Of a stretch of 64,000 nucleotides of DNA, positions 1 through 8,535 are shown in pieces. Below the pieces are notes generated by a model. That model worked only from the letters and a program-made list of their open reading frames with translations. It was not told the DNA's origin and did not search any database. The DNA lies in NCBI RefSeq assembly GCF_029893635.1, contig NZ_JARXYR010000002.1, forward strand, positions 3,137,001 through 3,201,000, in the 5' to 3' direction. Origin of the DNA: Variovorax sp. TBS-050B (GTDB lineage Bacteria; Pseudomonadota; Gammaproteobacteria; Burkholderiales; Burkholderiaceae_C). Position 1 is the stretch's first letter; every line of letters begins with the position of its first letter. The translations under genes and the position numbers were made by a program.

Positions 1-181
1 TGAAGCCCATGGCGCCGCGCGTCTGGTCGCCGCCCTGCGGCGGCTCGATCTTGATCACGTCGGCGCCGAGGTCGGCCAGCAGCATGCAGGCATAGGGGCC
101 GGCCATGACCTGGCTGACGTCGAGCACGCGCACGCCGGCGAGCGGCAGGGGCCTGGAAGTGGAGGAGGGGGAGTCGCTCAT
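1..181 (-). CDS. CaiB/BaiF-type CoA-transferase (family III), N-terminal fragment
   Basis: Only the first 60 codons lie in the window; the gene runs off the left edge. After a short Ser/Pro-rich start the protein reads [18 protein letters not shown] and then a [14 protein letters not shown] block. This is the N-terminal signature of family III CoA-transferases, which move CoA between acyl-CoA thioesters and free carboxylates. The ATG lies about 40 bases after the stop of the Bug-family binding protein on the same strand, so the two are probably co-transcribed with the upstream LysR gene. Pairing a Bug protein with a CaiB protein suggests uptake and CoA activation of an organic acid. The substrate cannot be read from this fragment. 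Confidence 0.85.
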   Translation of the reverse strand, partial: MSDSPSSTSRPLPLAGVRVLDVSQVMAGPYACMLLADLGADVIKIEPPQGGDQTRGAMGF

Positions 182-218
182 CGGTGAAGTCTTTGGTGGA
201 AGAAAAGGCGGCGCGGCT

Positions 219-1205
219 TCAGGCATCGGCGCGCACGCCGGCCTCCTTGACGATGCGCGCCCACTTGGCGTGCTCGGCTGCGATGAAGGCGCCGAACTTC
301 GCGGCGCTGCCGCCCGCGTCCTCGGCGCCGAACTCGTCGAGCCGCTGCGCGATGTCGGGCAGCGCGAGCACGCGGTTGATGTCCTCGTTCATGCGCTGCA
401 CCAGCGGCGCGGGCAGCCCGCGCGGGCCGACCAGGCCGTACCACGAGGCCGCGTCGAGGCCGGGAAAGCCCGACTCCGCGAGCGTGGGCACCGCGGGATG
501 GCTGCGCGCGCGCTCGAGCCGCGTCTGCGCGATCGCGATCACCTTGCCCTGCTTCACGAAGGGCGTGGCGGCGGTCATGGTGTCGAAGGCGTAGTCGATC
601 TGCCCGCCGAGCAGGTCCACCACGAGTGCGCTCGATCCCTTGTACGGCACGTGCACGGCGTCGACCTTGGCCTGCAGCTTGAACATCTCGAACGCCAGAT
701 GCTGCGCCGAGCCGATGCCCGAGGAGCCGAAGGACACGCGGCCCGGCCGCTCGCGGCAGAGCGCGACGATCTCGGGCAGGGTGCGCGCCTTCTGCGCCGG
801 CGCGCAGGTCAGCATGTTCGGCGTGACGCCGACCAGCGCGAGCGGCGTGAAGTCGCGCCGCGGGTCGTACTTCACGCCCGAAAGCAGCGCGGGCGCGATC
901 GCGTGGCTGTTGACGTGCGCCATCAGCAGCGTGGCGCCGTCGGCGGGCTGCTTGCTCACGTGGTCGGCCGCGATCACGCCGGTGGCGCCGGGCTTGTTCT
1001 CGACCACCACCGTGGCGTTCCAGAGCGCGCCGAGCTTCTGGCCGATGACGCGCGCCAGCACGTCGGTGCCGCCGCCGGGTGCGAAGCCCACGACGATCTT
1101 CACGGCGCCGGGCGGTGCCGCCGTGTCGGCGGCGGCCGCGCGCACGAGCGCCGGTGCGGCGAGGGCGGCAGCGGCGGCCGCGAGGTTGAAGCTTCTGCGT
1201 TGCAT
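219..1205 (-). CDS. Tripartite tricarboxylate transporter (Bug/TctC) substrate-binding protein
   Basis: 328 residues, the usual length for periplasmic Bug proteins. The ATG opens a signal peptide ([20 protein letters not shown], then Ala-rich to about residue 30). The mature start contains [20 protein letters not shown] and VENKPGATG, the conserved ligand-loop motifs of TctC proteins. The C-terminal half keeps the [17 protein letters not shown] block. A much longer in-frame reading upstream is out-of-frame LysR sequence and is not used. No TctA or TctB membrane subunits are nearby, so this is an orphan binding protein that either borrows a permease or acts as a sensor. It sits between the LysR regulator and the CoA-transferase on the same strand. 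Confidence 0.93.
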   Translation of the reverse strand: MQRRSFNLAAAAAALAAPALVRAAAADTAAPPGAVKIVVGFAPGGGTDVLARVIGQKLGALWNATVVVENKPGATGVIAADHVSKQPADGATLLMAHVNSHAIAPALLSGVKYDPRRDFTPLALVGVTPNMLTCAPAQKARTLPEIVALCRERPGRVSFGSSGIGSAQHLAFEMFKLQAKVDAVHVPYKGSSALVVDLLGGQIDYAFDTMTAATPFVKQGKVIAIAQTRLERARSHPAVPTLAESGFPGLDAASWYGLVGPRGLPAPLVQRMNEDINRVLALPDIAQRLDEFGAEDAGGSAAKFGAFIAAEHAKWARIVKEAGVRADA

Positions 1206-1273
1206 GGCGTGTCTCCGTCTTTTTCCTTGGAAGGTCGACGGATGGTGCGCAAGGGCCGCACCGGGCGCCATCG

Positions 1274-2212
1274 CTATTTGGGCGAAGCAGGATTCGCGTT
1301 TTGCGTATCCGCGCCCGGCGGCCGCGCGAGCACCGCGGCCACGCCGGCCGCCGCGCGCGAGAGCGCCTCGGGCGCGCGGTGGCACAGCACGAACTGGCGC
1401 CGTGCCCAGTCGCCGCGGATCGCGAGCCGCGCGAAGCGGCTGCCGCCGGCCACATGGCGCGCGATGGCCGCGGGCATCACGCCGATGCCGAGGTTCTGCG
1501 CCACCAGCGCCGCGATGCTGTCGAAGCCGCCCACGCGCATGCGCATGCGCAGCAGCTGGCCGGCTTCGTCGGCAAGCCGTTCCAGCATGAGCGAGATCGC
1601 GGAGCCTTCGCTGAGCACGATCAGGTCGCAGCCCAGGATGTCCTCGATCGCCACCTGGCGCCGCCGCGCGAGCGGATGCGCGCGCGCGGTCACCGCGACG
1701 AGTTCGTCGCTGCGGTAGGGCAGCGTCGGCAGCTCGATCGCGCCGAGGCCGGCCTCGTAGATGCCGATGTCCACCGTGCCGCGCCGCAGCGCCTGCTGCA
1801 CCACCTGGCTGTTCATTTCCTGCAGGTCGATGCGCACGCCAGGGCAGGCGGCGGCGCAGCGCTCGATGTCCTGCGGCATGAACTGGATCACCGCCGACTT
1901 CGGCGCCGCCACGCGCACCACGCCCTGCTCGCCGCCGAGGTAGGAGGCCGCGTCGTCCTGCATGCGCAGCACCGTGTGCGTGATGCTGCGCGCATGCGCG
2001 AGCATCGCGCGGCCCGCGTCGGTCAGCACCATGCCGTGCGGCCGGCGCTCGAACAGCGCCACGCCGAACTGCGATTCGAGCTCGAGGATGCGGCGCGAGG
2101 CCGCGGCCGGCGCCATGTGCAGCCGCTCGGCGCCGCGCGTCACGCCGCCGAGCTCGGCGGTCGCGATGAAGAGCTGGACCGTCGTGAGGTCGAAGTGCAG
2201 CCTTGCAGTCAC
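1274..2212 (-). CDS. LysR-family transcriptional regulator
   Basis: 312 residues from a GTG start preceded by GAAGG at seven bases. The N-terminal helix-turn-helix covers about residues 8-65 (LTTVQLFIATAELGGVTRGA, then an HMAPAAASRRI recognition helix). The LysR effector domain follows, with a VQQALRRGTVDIGIYE block near the inducer pocket. An upstream ATG at 2275 overlaps the GST stop by four bases and would add 21 residues. The GTG is preferred because it places the HTH at the standard distance from the N-terminus. It is followed by a Bug binding protein and a CoA-transferase on the same strand, which are its likely targets, although LysR genes are more often divergent from what they control. 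Confidence 0.9.
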   Translation of the reverse strand: MTARLHFDLTTVQLFIATAELGGVTRGAERLHMAPAAASRRILELESQFGVALFERRPHGMVLTDAGRAMLAHARSITHTVLRMQDDAASYLGGEQGVVRVAAPKSAVIQFMPQDIERCAAACPGVRIDLQEMNSQVVQQALRRGTVDIGIYEAGLGAIELPTLPYRSDELVAVTARAHPLARRRQVAIEDILGCDLIVLSEGSAISLMLERLADEAGQLLRMRMRVGGFDSIAALVAQNLGIGVMPAAIARHVAGGSRFARLAIRGDWARRQFVLCHRAPEALSRAAAGVAAVLARPPGADTQNANPASPK

Positions 2213-2271
2213 AGGACGACCTTCGCCCGTACGGGCTGCGGTGCGAGCCCCTTCGGGCGGCCGGGCGGGGC

Positions 2272-2928
2272 TCATGAAGGAAAGACCACGCCCGCCTCGC
2301 CCGACCGCCACGGCGCATGCTTGTGCATCGCGCGCTCGAACAGCGCCGAGGCGGTCCAGCCCGCGAGCCAGGCGCGCAGCTGCGGCCACGGCTGCTGCGC
2401 GAACCAGCCGGGCTCGACCATCGCGAACTGCCGCACGAAAGGCATGACGGCCGCATCGGCGAGCGCGGCCTCGGTGCCGAAGAGCTGCGGCGTCGCGGCC
2501 AGCCTCTGTTCGAGCCGCAGCAGGAACTGCGCACCTCGCGCGCGCGCTTCCGCGGGCGCGGCGCCGTCGAAGCGCTCGGGGTACTTGTAGCGATCGAGTT
2601 CGGGCTTGAAGCCGTCGTCGCAGGCCGTCACGAGCGCGAGCATCTCGTCGAGCGTGCCCGCCTCGGGCGCGAGCCAGCGCAGCGGATCGCTGCGGCCGAG
2701 CGCCCAGCGCATGATCTCCAGGCTCTGCGCGAGCACCGAGCCGTCGGCCAGCACCAGCACCGGCACCGTGCCCTCGGGCGAGGCGGCGAGCATCTCGGCG
2801 GGCTTGTTCTTCAGCACCACTTCGCGCAGCTCGCAGCGCTGGCCGCTCGCCAGCAGCGCGAGCCGCGCGCGCATCGCATACGGACAGCGCCGGAAGCTGT
2901 AGAGGACGGGCAGGGCGGTGGCGGGCAT
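2272..2928 (-). CDS. Glutathione S-transferase-like protein
   Basis: 218 residues. The N-terminal thioredoxin-fold domain starts PVLYSFRRCPYAMRARLAL, with Cys15 in the active-site position of Cys-type GSTs (omega/beta-like). The EGTVPVL segment with its cis-proline follows at about residue 53 and the QSLEIMRW block at about 68. The remainder is the all-helical C-terminal domain. Such proteins conjugate or reduce small molecules with glutathione in the cytoplasm; the substrate is unknown. The stop codon overlaps a possible ATG of the downstream LysR gene by four bases. The glutathione-synthesis gene gshA lies 1.4 kb away but on the other strand. Confidence 0.88.
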   Translation of the reverse strand: MPATALPVLYSFRRCPYAMRARLALLASGQRCELREVVLKNKPAEMLAASPEGTVPVLVLADGSVLAQSLEIMRWALGRSDPLRWLAPEAGTLDEMLALVTACDDGFKPELDRYKYPERFDGAAPAEARARGAQFLLRLEQRLAATPQLFGTEAALADAAVMPFVRQFAMVEPGWFAQQPWPQLRAWLAGWTASALFERAMHKHAPWRSGEAGVVFPS

Positions 2929-2965
2929 CGGGCGTCCGAGTCTAAGACGCGCCGGCCGCGGCGCC

Positions 2966-3439
2966 TCAGGTCCTGCAGTCCCCGCAGGTCCCGTGCAGCG
3001 TGAGCGCGGCCCGGCGCGCGTCGATGCCGTGCTTGCGCAGCTCGCGGCCGAGCCGGCTCATGACCCTGGGCAGCGCCGGGTCGGCCGGCAGCGCGAGCAC
3101 CTTGTGGCACTGGTCGCACTCGAAGACATGGCCGGAGGCGGCTTCCACGTGGCGCGAGAAGCGGTTGACCCGGTCGGCGGCCACGCGGCGGTCGCACAGG
3201 CCGGCTTCGACGAGCCGGTCGAGCACGCGGTAGATGGTCACGCGGTCGGGCCGTTCGCCGGCGGCGGCGGTGTAGGCGGCGACCACCTCGTCGTGCGTGA
3301 GCGGCTGGGCCGCGTGCTCGAGCAGCGCGAGCACGGTCTGCGCGGCGCGCGTCACGCGCAGGCCGGCCGCGCGCAGCAGGGCGTCGCCGTCGAAGGGCGT
3401 GGCAGCGGCGGCTGAGGAGGGCTTCGGCATCGGGCGCAT
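2966..3439 (-). CDS. Fur/Zur-family metalloregulator
   Basis: 157 residues from ATG 3439; ATG 3430 is a close alternative. The winged helix is at about residues 20-85 (AAGLRVTRAAQTVLALLEHA, then DRVTIYRVLDRLVEAGL). The dimerisation domain follows with HVEAASGHVFECDQC. Two CxxC pairs, Cys108/111 and Cys152/155, form the structural zinc site typical of this superfamily. The last residues form a CGDCRT tail as in Zur-like proteins. I cannot tell Zur from Fur or PerR without metal-site comparison, but the tail and short length favour Zur. The gene diverges from a carboxylesterase, and a GTTGC-N5-GCAAC palindrome sits just upstream of its start. Confidence 0.9.
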   Translation of the reverse strand: MRPMPKPSSAAAATPFDGDALLRAAGLRVTRAAQTVLALLEHAAQPLTHDEVVAAYTAAAGERPDRVTIYRVLDRLVEAGLCDRRVAADRVNRFSRHVEAASGHVFECDQCHKVLALPADPALPRVMSRLGRELRKHGIDARRAALTLHGTCGDCRT

Positions 3440-3464
3440 GGGCTTGGCGGAGAACCGCCATTGT

Positions 3465-3479
3465 GTTGCATTCCGCAAC
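3465..3479. promoter_or_regulatory. Candidate metalloregulator operator (GTTGC-N5-GCAAC)
   Basis: A perfect inverted repeat with five-base arms around a five-base spacer. It lies 26 bases upstream of the Fur/Zur-type start codon and about 70 bases upstream of the divergent esterase start. Position and symmetry fit an autoregulatory operator. The arms do not match the classical Fur or Zur consensus, so this remains an inference. Confidence 0.35.
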
Positions 3480-3550
3480 CCCGCGCGCCAAGGGGTCCGA
3501 ATGCGCTAAGGTCCGGTTTTCGCCGATTTTCCGAATACCTTCTGCCGACC

Positions 3551-4216
3551 ATGTCCCGTCCTCCGATCGAAATCGAAACCGCCCCCCACCCCACCGCCGC
3601 GGTGATCGTGATGCACGGCCTCGGCGCCGACGGCAACGACTTCGTGCCGATCGCGAGCGAACTCGACCTGTCGAGCGTGGGCCCGGTGCGTTTCGTGTTC
3701 CCCAATGCGCCGGTGATTCCCGTGACCATCAACGGCGGCTACCAGATGCCGGCCTGGTACGACATCGCCGTGGCCGACCTCGTCGTGCGCGAGGACGAGG
3801 CCGGCCTGCGCCGCTCGCAGGCCGCGATCGAGGCGCTGATCGCGAACGAGAAGGCGCGCGGCATCCCGGCCGGGCGCATCGTGGTGGCGGGCTTCTCGCA
3901 GGGCTGCGCGATGGCGCTGATGACGGGGCTGCGCCACACCGAGCGGCTCGCGGGCATCGTCGGCCTCTCGGGCTACCTGCCGATCGCGGCCACCACCGCG
4001 GCCGAGCGGCATGCGGCCAACCACGAGACGCCGGTGTTCCTCGCGCACGGGCGGCAGGATCCGGTGGTGCCGATCGCACGCGCGCTGCAGTCGCGCGATG
4101 CGCTCGCGGCGCTGGGCCATGCGGTCGAATGGCACGAGTACCCGATGGCGCATTCGGTCTGCATGGAGGAGATCGCCGACCTCAACCGCTTCCTGCTGCG
4201 CGTGCTCGTGCCCTGA
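3551..4216 (+). CDS. Carboxylesterase/phospholipase, alpha/beta hydrolase (Abhydrolase_2 family)
   Basis: 221 residues, the normal size for this esterase family. The N-terminus has the oxyanion-hole segment VIVMHGLGADGNDF. The nucleophile elbow GFSQG places the catalytic serine at 116. Asp170 (GRQDPVVP) and His201 (MAHSVC) complete the triad. No signal peptide is seen, so it is cytoplasmic and probably hydrolyses short-chain esters or lysophospholipids. It is transcribed away from the Fur/Zur-type regulator and ends 132 bases before gshA. Confidence 0.92.
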   Translation: MSRPPIEIETAPHPTAAVIVMHGLGADGNDFVPIASELDLSSVGPVRFVFPNAPVIPVTINGGYQMPAWYDIAVADLVVREDEAGLRRSQAAIEALIANEKARGIPAGRIVVAGFSQGCAMALMTGLRHTERLAGIVGLSGYLPIAATTAAERHAANHETPVFLAHGRQDPVVPIARALQSRDALAALGHAVEWHEYPMAHSVCMEEIADLNRFLLRVLVP

Positions 4217-4268
4217 GGTGCATCGTGGCTGCTGCTATCGAAATCGGAGCGGCGCGCAGCATAGCCGA

Positions 4269-4285
4269 TGCAGGGATTCCCTGCA
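4269..4285. repeat. Short palindrome TGCAGGGA-T-TCCCTGCA
   Basis: Perfect eight-base arms with a one-base centre, in the 132-base gap between the esterase and gshA. It lies about 64 bases before the gshA start. It could be an operator or a small hairpin. There is no following T-run, so it is not a simple terminator. Confidence 0.4.
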
Positions 4286-4348
4286 CGAGCAGTGCCCGCG
4301 CCGCCGTGCTACCTTCCAGCCCCTCAGAGATTGACGGGTCATAACAAT

Positions 4349-5905
4349 ATGAGCAGCAGATTGCAGGAGCGGTTGGGTGCGCTCTCGGCGGGGCGGTTGA
4401 AGGGCATGCGCCGGGGCATCGAGAAGGAGAGCCTGCGTGCGGATCCCGACGGCAAGCTCGCGCTCACGCCCCATCCGGCCGCCCTGGGATCGGCGCTGAC
4501 CCATCCGCACATCACGACCGACTTCAGCGAATCGCAGCTCGAGCTCATCACCGGCGTGCATGCCGACGTGGATGCGGCGCTCGAGGAACTGACGCGCGTG
4601 CACCAGTTCACCTACCGCGTGCTCGATTCGCTCGGCGACGAGCGGCTCTGGGTGTCGAGCATGCCCTGCGGCCTGCCGACCGACGAGACCATCCCGATCG
4701 GGCGCTACGGTTCGTCGAACGTGGGGCGCGCGAAGAGCGTCTACCGCATGGGCCTGAGCCACCGCTACGGCCGGCGCATGCAGACCATCTCCGGCATCCA
4801 CTACAACTGGTCGCTGCCCGAGGTGTCGAGCGACGAATACTTCGCGCTCATCCGCAACTTCCGCCGCCACGCCTTCCTCCTGCTCTACCTGTTCGGCGCC
4901 TCGCCCGCGCTGTGCTCGAGCTTCGTCGCGGGCCGGCCGCACCAGCTGCAGCCGCTCGGCGACGGCAGCATGTTCATGCCGCACGGCACCTCGCTGCGCA
5001 TGGGGCGGCTCGGCTACCAGAGCGACGCCCAGGCCTCGCTCGCGGTGAGCTACAACAGCCTCGAGGGCTACGGCGCCTCGCTGCAGGATGCGCTGACGCG
5101 GCCCTGGCCGGCCTACGAGGCCATCGGCATCCGCAACCTCGGCGGCGACTACAACCAGCTCGCCACCAGCCTGCTGCAGATCGAGAACGAGTTCTACGGC
5201 ACCATCCGCCCGAAGCGCGTCATCAACCCCGGCGAGCGCCCGCTGCATGCGCTGCGCGAACGCGGCGTGGAATACGTCGAGGTGCGGCTGATGGACCTCG
5301 ATCCCTTCGAGCCCGTGGGCATCAGCGCGCAGACCATGCGTTTCCTCGACGTGTTCCTGCTGCACTGCCTGCTCGGCGACAGCCCCGACGACACGCCGCA
5401 GGAGATCGCCGAACTCGCCCACAACCAGCACCTCACGGCCGCATGCGGACGCGAGCCGGGCCTGAAGCTGCTGCGCGGCGGCCGCGAGGTGGCGCTCGCC
5501 GACTGGGGCGTGGAGCTGGTCGAGCAGTGCCTGCCGATCGCCGCCGCGCTCGATGCCGCGCACGGCGGCACGCTGCATGCCGAGGCCGTGCGCGCCGCGC
5601 TGGCCGCGCTGCAGGCACCCGACAGCCTGCCGTCGGCGCGCGTGCTCGCGGCGGTGGCGTCGCGGCACGGCAATTCCTTCATCGGCTTCGTGCGCGCCCA
5701 GTCGGAGCAGACGCGCGCCGCCATGCTCGCGCTGCCGTTCTCGGCCGCGCAGCAGGCGGAATTCGAGCGCATGACCGAGGATTCGATCCAGGAGCAGAAG
5801 CGCATCGAGGCCGCCGACACCATGCCCTTCGAGATCTACCGCGAGCAGTACGTGTCGCCCGCGCGGCTCGGCATCGGCCACGGGCGGATGGCCGTCGCGG
5901 CCTGA
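4349..5905 (+). CDS. gshA: Glutamate-cysteine ligase (gamma-glutamylcysteine synthetase)
   Basis: 518 residues, the same length as the E. coli enzyme. It makes gamma-glutamylcysteine from Glu, Cys and ATP, the first and rate-limiting step of glutathione synthesis in the cytoplasm. Family blocks are visible in order: GIEKESLR near residue 22, TDFSESQLELIT near 57, SSMPCGLP near 101, a GISGIHYNWS-type block near 150 and YVEVRLMDLDPF near 307. The match is to the proteobacterial type I enzyme. The ATG follows a weak AT-rich leader. gshB is not in the window. A monocistronic arrangement is likely, since the next gene starts about 190 bases later with its own ribosome site. Confidence 0.96.
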   Translation: MSSRLQERLGALSAGRLKGMRRGIEKESLRADPDGKLALTPHPAALGSALTHPHITTDFSESQLELITGVHADVDAALEELTRVHQFTYRVLDSLGDERLWVSSMPCGLPTDETIPIGRYGSSNVGRAKSVYRMGLSHRYGRRMQTISGIHYNWSLPEVSSDEYFALIRNFRRHAFLLLYLFGASPALCSSFVAGRPHQLQPLGDGSMFMPHGTSLRMGRLGYQSDAQASLAVSYNSLEGYGASLQDALTRPWPAYEAIGIRNLGGDYNQLATSLLQIENEFYGTIRPKRVINPGERPLHALRERGVEYVEVRLMDLDPFEPVGISAQTMRFLDVFLLHCLLGDSPDDTPQEIAELAHNQHLTAACGREPGLKLLRGGREVALADWGVELVEQCLPIAAALDAAHGGTLHAEAVRAALAALQAPDSLPSARVLAAVASRHGNSFIGFVRAQSEQTRAAMLALPFSAAQQAEFERMTEDSIQEQKRIEAADTMPFEIYREQYVSPARLGIGHGRMAVAA

Positions 5906-6094
5906 GTTTTCCTGTCCTCCGCGTCTCACCGGCGCCCCGCCGGCCTGACGACAATCGAGGTCGCCAATGGCCTACAGGCATTGGCCGGCATGGCTCACCG
6001 CAGGCGTCGCCACGGCGGCGACCATCGGTTCCATGCATCCGCCAAGTACCAGTTTTTCCCCCTTTCGGCGCCGGGCCGCGCCGGAGGTGCCGGC

Positions 6095-6475
6095 ATGACT
6101 TTCAAGGCCTATCTCGTCGAGGACAGCGCGCTCATCCGCGAGAACCTCGTCGGGTTCCTGCATGACGTGGCCGACGCCGACGTGGTGGCCTGCGCCAGCA
6201 CCGAGGAAGAGGCGGTGAAGTGGCTGCAGCACCATCGGGACGACTGGGACCTGGCGATCGTCGACCTGTTCCTGGAGCGCGGCAACGGCCTGGGCGTGGT
6301 GCGGGCCTGCCGCAACCGCCGGGCGCGGCAGAAGGTGGTGGTGCTGAGCAACTACGCCACCTCCGACATGCGCCGGCGCTCGGCCCAGCTCGGCGCCGAC
6401 GCCTTCTTCGACAAGTCGGCCGAGCTCGACCAGCTGGTGGTGTACTGCGAAAGCCTGCGTCACGCGCGCGACTGA
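6095..6475 (+). CDS. Stand-alone response-regulator receiver domain protein
   Basis: 126 residues made only of a CheY-like receiver. The acidic pair is at Glu9-Asp10 (LVEDSALIREN), the phospho-acceptor is Asp57 (LAIVDLFL), and the conserved Ser85 and Lys107 (FFDKSAEL) are present. There is no output domain, so it must act through protein contacts or as a phosphate shuttle. GGAGG about eight bases ahead fixes the ATG; codons further upstream are not protein-like. No histidine kinase is adjacent. Confidence 0.88.
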   Translation: MTFKAYLVEDSALIRENLVGFLHDVADADVVACASTEEEAVKWLQHHRDDWDLAIVDLFLERGNGLGVVRACRNRRARQKVVVLSNYATSDMRRRSAQLGADAFFDKSAELDQLVVYCESLRHARD

Positions 6476-6591
6476 GCGCACGCCGGGGCGGCCGGTCCGC
6501 CGCGCCTTTCTGGGGTAAAACGCACGCGGCCGCCGCAGGCCGCGGCGGCCGCACACCCGATTCCTCCCCCAGAGAAGCAGCGAGAGCAACC

Positions 6592-7521
6592 ATGAGCAAC
6601 GGCAACACCATCGATTTCAAGGGCCGCGTGGCCATCGTCACGGGCGCGGGCGGCGGCCTGGGCCGCCAGCATGCACTGGCCCTCGCGGCGCGCGGCGCCC
6701 GGGTGGTGGTCAACGACCTCGGCGGCGCGGCCGACGGCTCGGGCGGCTCGGCGAGCGCCGCGCAGGCGGTGGTCGAGGAGATCCGCGCCGCGGGCGGCGA
6801 GGCCATCGCCAACGGTGCCTCGGTGACCGACTTCGCCGCGGTGGAGGCGATGGTGCAGCAGGCCGTGGACGCCTGGGGGCGGGTCGACATCCTCGTCAAC
6901 AACGCCGGCATCCTGCGCGACAAGAGCTTCGCCAAGATGGACCTGGCCGACTTCAGGCTCGTGGTCGACGTGCACCTGATGGGCGCGGTCCACTGCACCA
7001 AGGCCGTCTGGGGCCTGATGAACGCGCAGAAGTACGGCCGCATCGTGATGACCACGTCGTCCTCGGGCCTGTACGGCAACTTCGGCCAGAGCAACTACGG
7101 CGCGGCCAAGCTCGCGCTGGTCGGGCTGATGCAGACCTTGAGCATCGAGGGTGCGAAGAACGACATCCGCGTGAACTGCCTCGCGCCGACCGCCGCCACG
7201 CGCATGACCGAGGGCCTGATGCCGCAGGAAGTGCTGGACGCGCTCAGGCCCGAAGCCGTCGTGCCCGCGATGCTGGTGCTGGCCGCGGAGAATGCGCCGA
7301 ACCGCACCATCCTGTGCGCCGGGGCCGGCACCTTCGAGGCGGCCCACATCACGCTGACGCAGGGCGCATGGCTCGGCGTCGGCCCCGACACGCCCGAGCA
7401 GCTCGCCGCGCGCCTGGCCGAAGTGAGCTCGCGCGAGGGCGAGACCGTGCCGCAGAGCGGTGCCGCGCAGGGCACCAACGGGGTCGGCCAGGCGATGAAG
7501 GCCCGCGCCTCGCGCGGCTGA
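6592..7521 (+). CDS. Short-chain dehydrogenase/reductase of the (3R)-hydroxyacyl-CoA dehydrogenase type
   Basis: 309 residues. The cofactor motif TGAGGGLGRQHA starts at residue 17, with NDLGG at the end of strand 2. NNAG is at 103-106 and the catalytic Tyr169-x3-Lys173 lies in SNYGAAK. The long VVNDLGGAADGSGGS stretch and the extra C-terminal segment are typical of the dehydrogenase module of peroxisomal multifunctional enzyme 2 and its bacterial relatives. Oxidation of a 3-hydroxyacyl-CoA with NAD(P) is therefore likely. It is followed by a SnoaL-fold protein and a MerR regulator on the same strand. Confidence 0.9.
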   Translation: MSNGNTIDFKGRVAIVTGAGGGLGRQHALALAARGARVVVNDLGGAADGSGGSASAAQAVVEEIRAAGGEAIANGASVTDFAAVEAMVQQAVDAWGRVDILVNNAGILRDKSFAKMDLADFRLVVDVHLMGAVHCTKAVWGLMNAQKYGRIVMTTSSSGLYGNFGQSNYGAAKLALVGLMQTLSIEGAKNDIRVNCLAPTAATRMTEGLMPQEVLDALRPEAVVPAMLVLAAENAPNRTILCAGAGTFEAAHITLTQGAWLGVGPDTPEQLAARLAEVSSREGETVPQSGAAQGTNGVGQAMKARASRG

Positions 7522-7634
7522 GCGCGGCGCGGCCCGCGCACAGGGCGCTTGACCTCGCGTGCACTCGAGCATTTCCAATGAAAACGCCGGCGCAATGCCG
7601 GCCCATCCATTCATTGACATCGAGGAAAGCAGCC

Positions 7635-8063
7635 ATGAAGCACACGACGCAAGAGAACAAGGCGCTGGTCGCGCACATCCATTCGGAGCTGGACAAGGGG
7701 AACGGGCAGGCCTTCATCGACAGCCTGGCCGATGACGCGCGCTGGACGCTGGAGGGCACCACGCCGTGGTCGCGCACCTACGACGGCAAGGCGGCCATCC
7801 GCGAAGAGCTCATCAGGCCGCTGTTCGCGCAGTTCGCCGCGCCCTACGTGAGCCGCACCGAGCGCATCATTGCCGAGGACGACCGGGTGGTGGTGCTGTT
7901 CAGCGGCGACGTGCCCACCAAGGCCGGCAAGCGCTACAACAAGCGCTATTGCTACGTCTACCGAATCGAAGGAGGCAAGGTGAAGGAACTGACCGAATAC
8001 TTCGACACCGCCCTGGTGCAGCAGGCGCTCGAGGCGCCGCCCGCGCCCGCCCATGCCGGCTGA
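7635..8063 (+). CDS. SnoaL/NTF2-like fold protein
   Basis: 142 residues of the cone-shaped NTF2-like fold. Visible marks are an N-terminal helix, DDARWTLEGTTPWSRTYDGK, then RIIAEDDRVVVLFSGDVPTK and a final KVKELTEYFDTALV strand-helix. The family contains ketosteroid-isomerase-like and polyketide-cyclase-like enzymes and many proteins of unknown role. Nothing here identifies a substrate. Its 3' end overlaps the start of the MerR gene by 11 bases, so the two are translationally coupled and likely act together. Confidence 0.82.
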   Translation: MKHTTQENKALVAHIHSELDKGNGQAFIDSLADDARWTLEGTTPWSRTYDGKAAIREELIRPLFAQFAAPYVSRTERIIAEDDRVVVLFSGDVPTKAGKRYNKRYCYVYRIEGGKVKELTEYFDTALVQQALEAPPAPAHAG

Positions 8064-8535
8064 GCGCGGGGCGCCGTTCCACATCGGCGAGCTCGCCACG
8101 CGCACCGGCCGCACGGTGCATGCGATCCGCTGGTACGAGGCGCAGGGGCTGGTGCCCGGCGTGGTGCGCGACCAGGGCGGACGGCGCCTCTACGGCGAGC
8201 TGCACGTCGGCTGGCTCGACCTGATGGACCGGCTGCGCCGCACCGGCATGTCGATCGCCGAGATGCGCGCCTACACCGCGCTCGCGCTGCAGGGCAGGAC
8301 CACGCTGCACGAACGCCGGCAGATGCTCGCGGCGCACCGCGCACGCGTGCTGGAGACCATCGGCGAGTGGAAGCGGGCGCTGTCGCTGGTCGACCGCAAG
8401 ATCGATTTCTACGACGCCTGGATGCAGACCGGCCAGCGGCCGCCGCTGCTCCCGCAGACGGACGAAGCGCCCGCCCCGCCGCCTGCGCGCAGGGCCCGCG
8501 GCGCCCGCCAGCCCGGCAAGGCTATTCGGCGATGA
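8053..8535 (+). CDS. MerR-family transcriptional regulator
   Basis: 160 residues. The MerR helix-turn-helix spans about residues 9-45 (FHIGELATRTGRTVHAIRWY, then EAQGLVPG and GGRRLYGE). It is followed by a helical dimerisation region and a Pro/Ala/Arg-rich tail. No cysteine cluster for metal binding is seen, so a metal sensor of the MerR/CueR kind is unlikely; an organic ligand or redox-type subfamily fits better. It overlaps the SnoaL gene by 11 bases on the same strand and the hibernation-factor gene by 14 bases tail to tail. Confidence 0.85.
   Translation: MPAERGAPFHIGELATRTGRTVHAIRWYEAQGLVPGVVRDQGGRRLYGELHVGWLDLMDRLRRTGMSIAEMRAYTALALQGRTTLHERRQMLAAHRARVLETIGEWKRALSLVDRKIDFYDAWMQTGQRPPLLPQTDEAPAPPPARRARGARQPGKAIRR

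Noticed and set aside
2213..2389. N-terminal extension of the LysR protein into the GST gene
   Set aside because: The extra residues are low-complexity and would place the helix-turn-helix too far from the N-terminus; a GTG with a good ribosome site exists at 2212.
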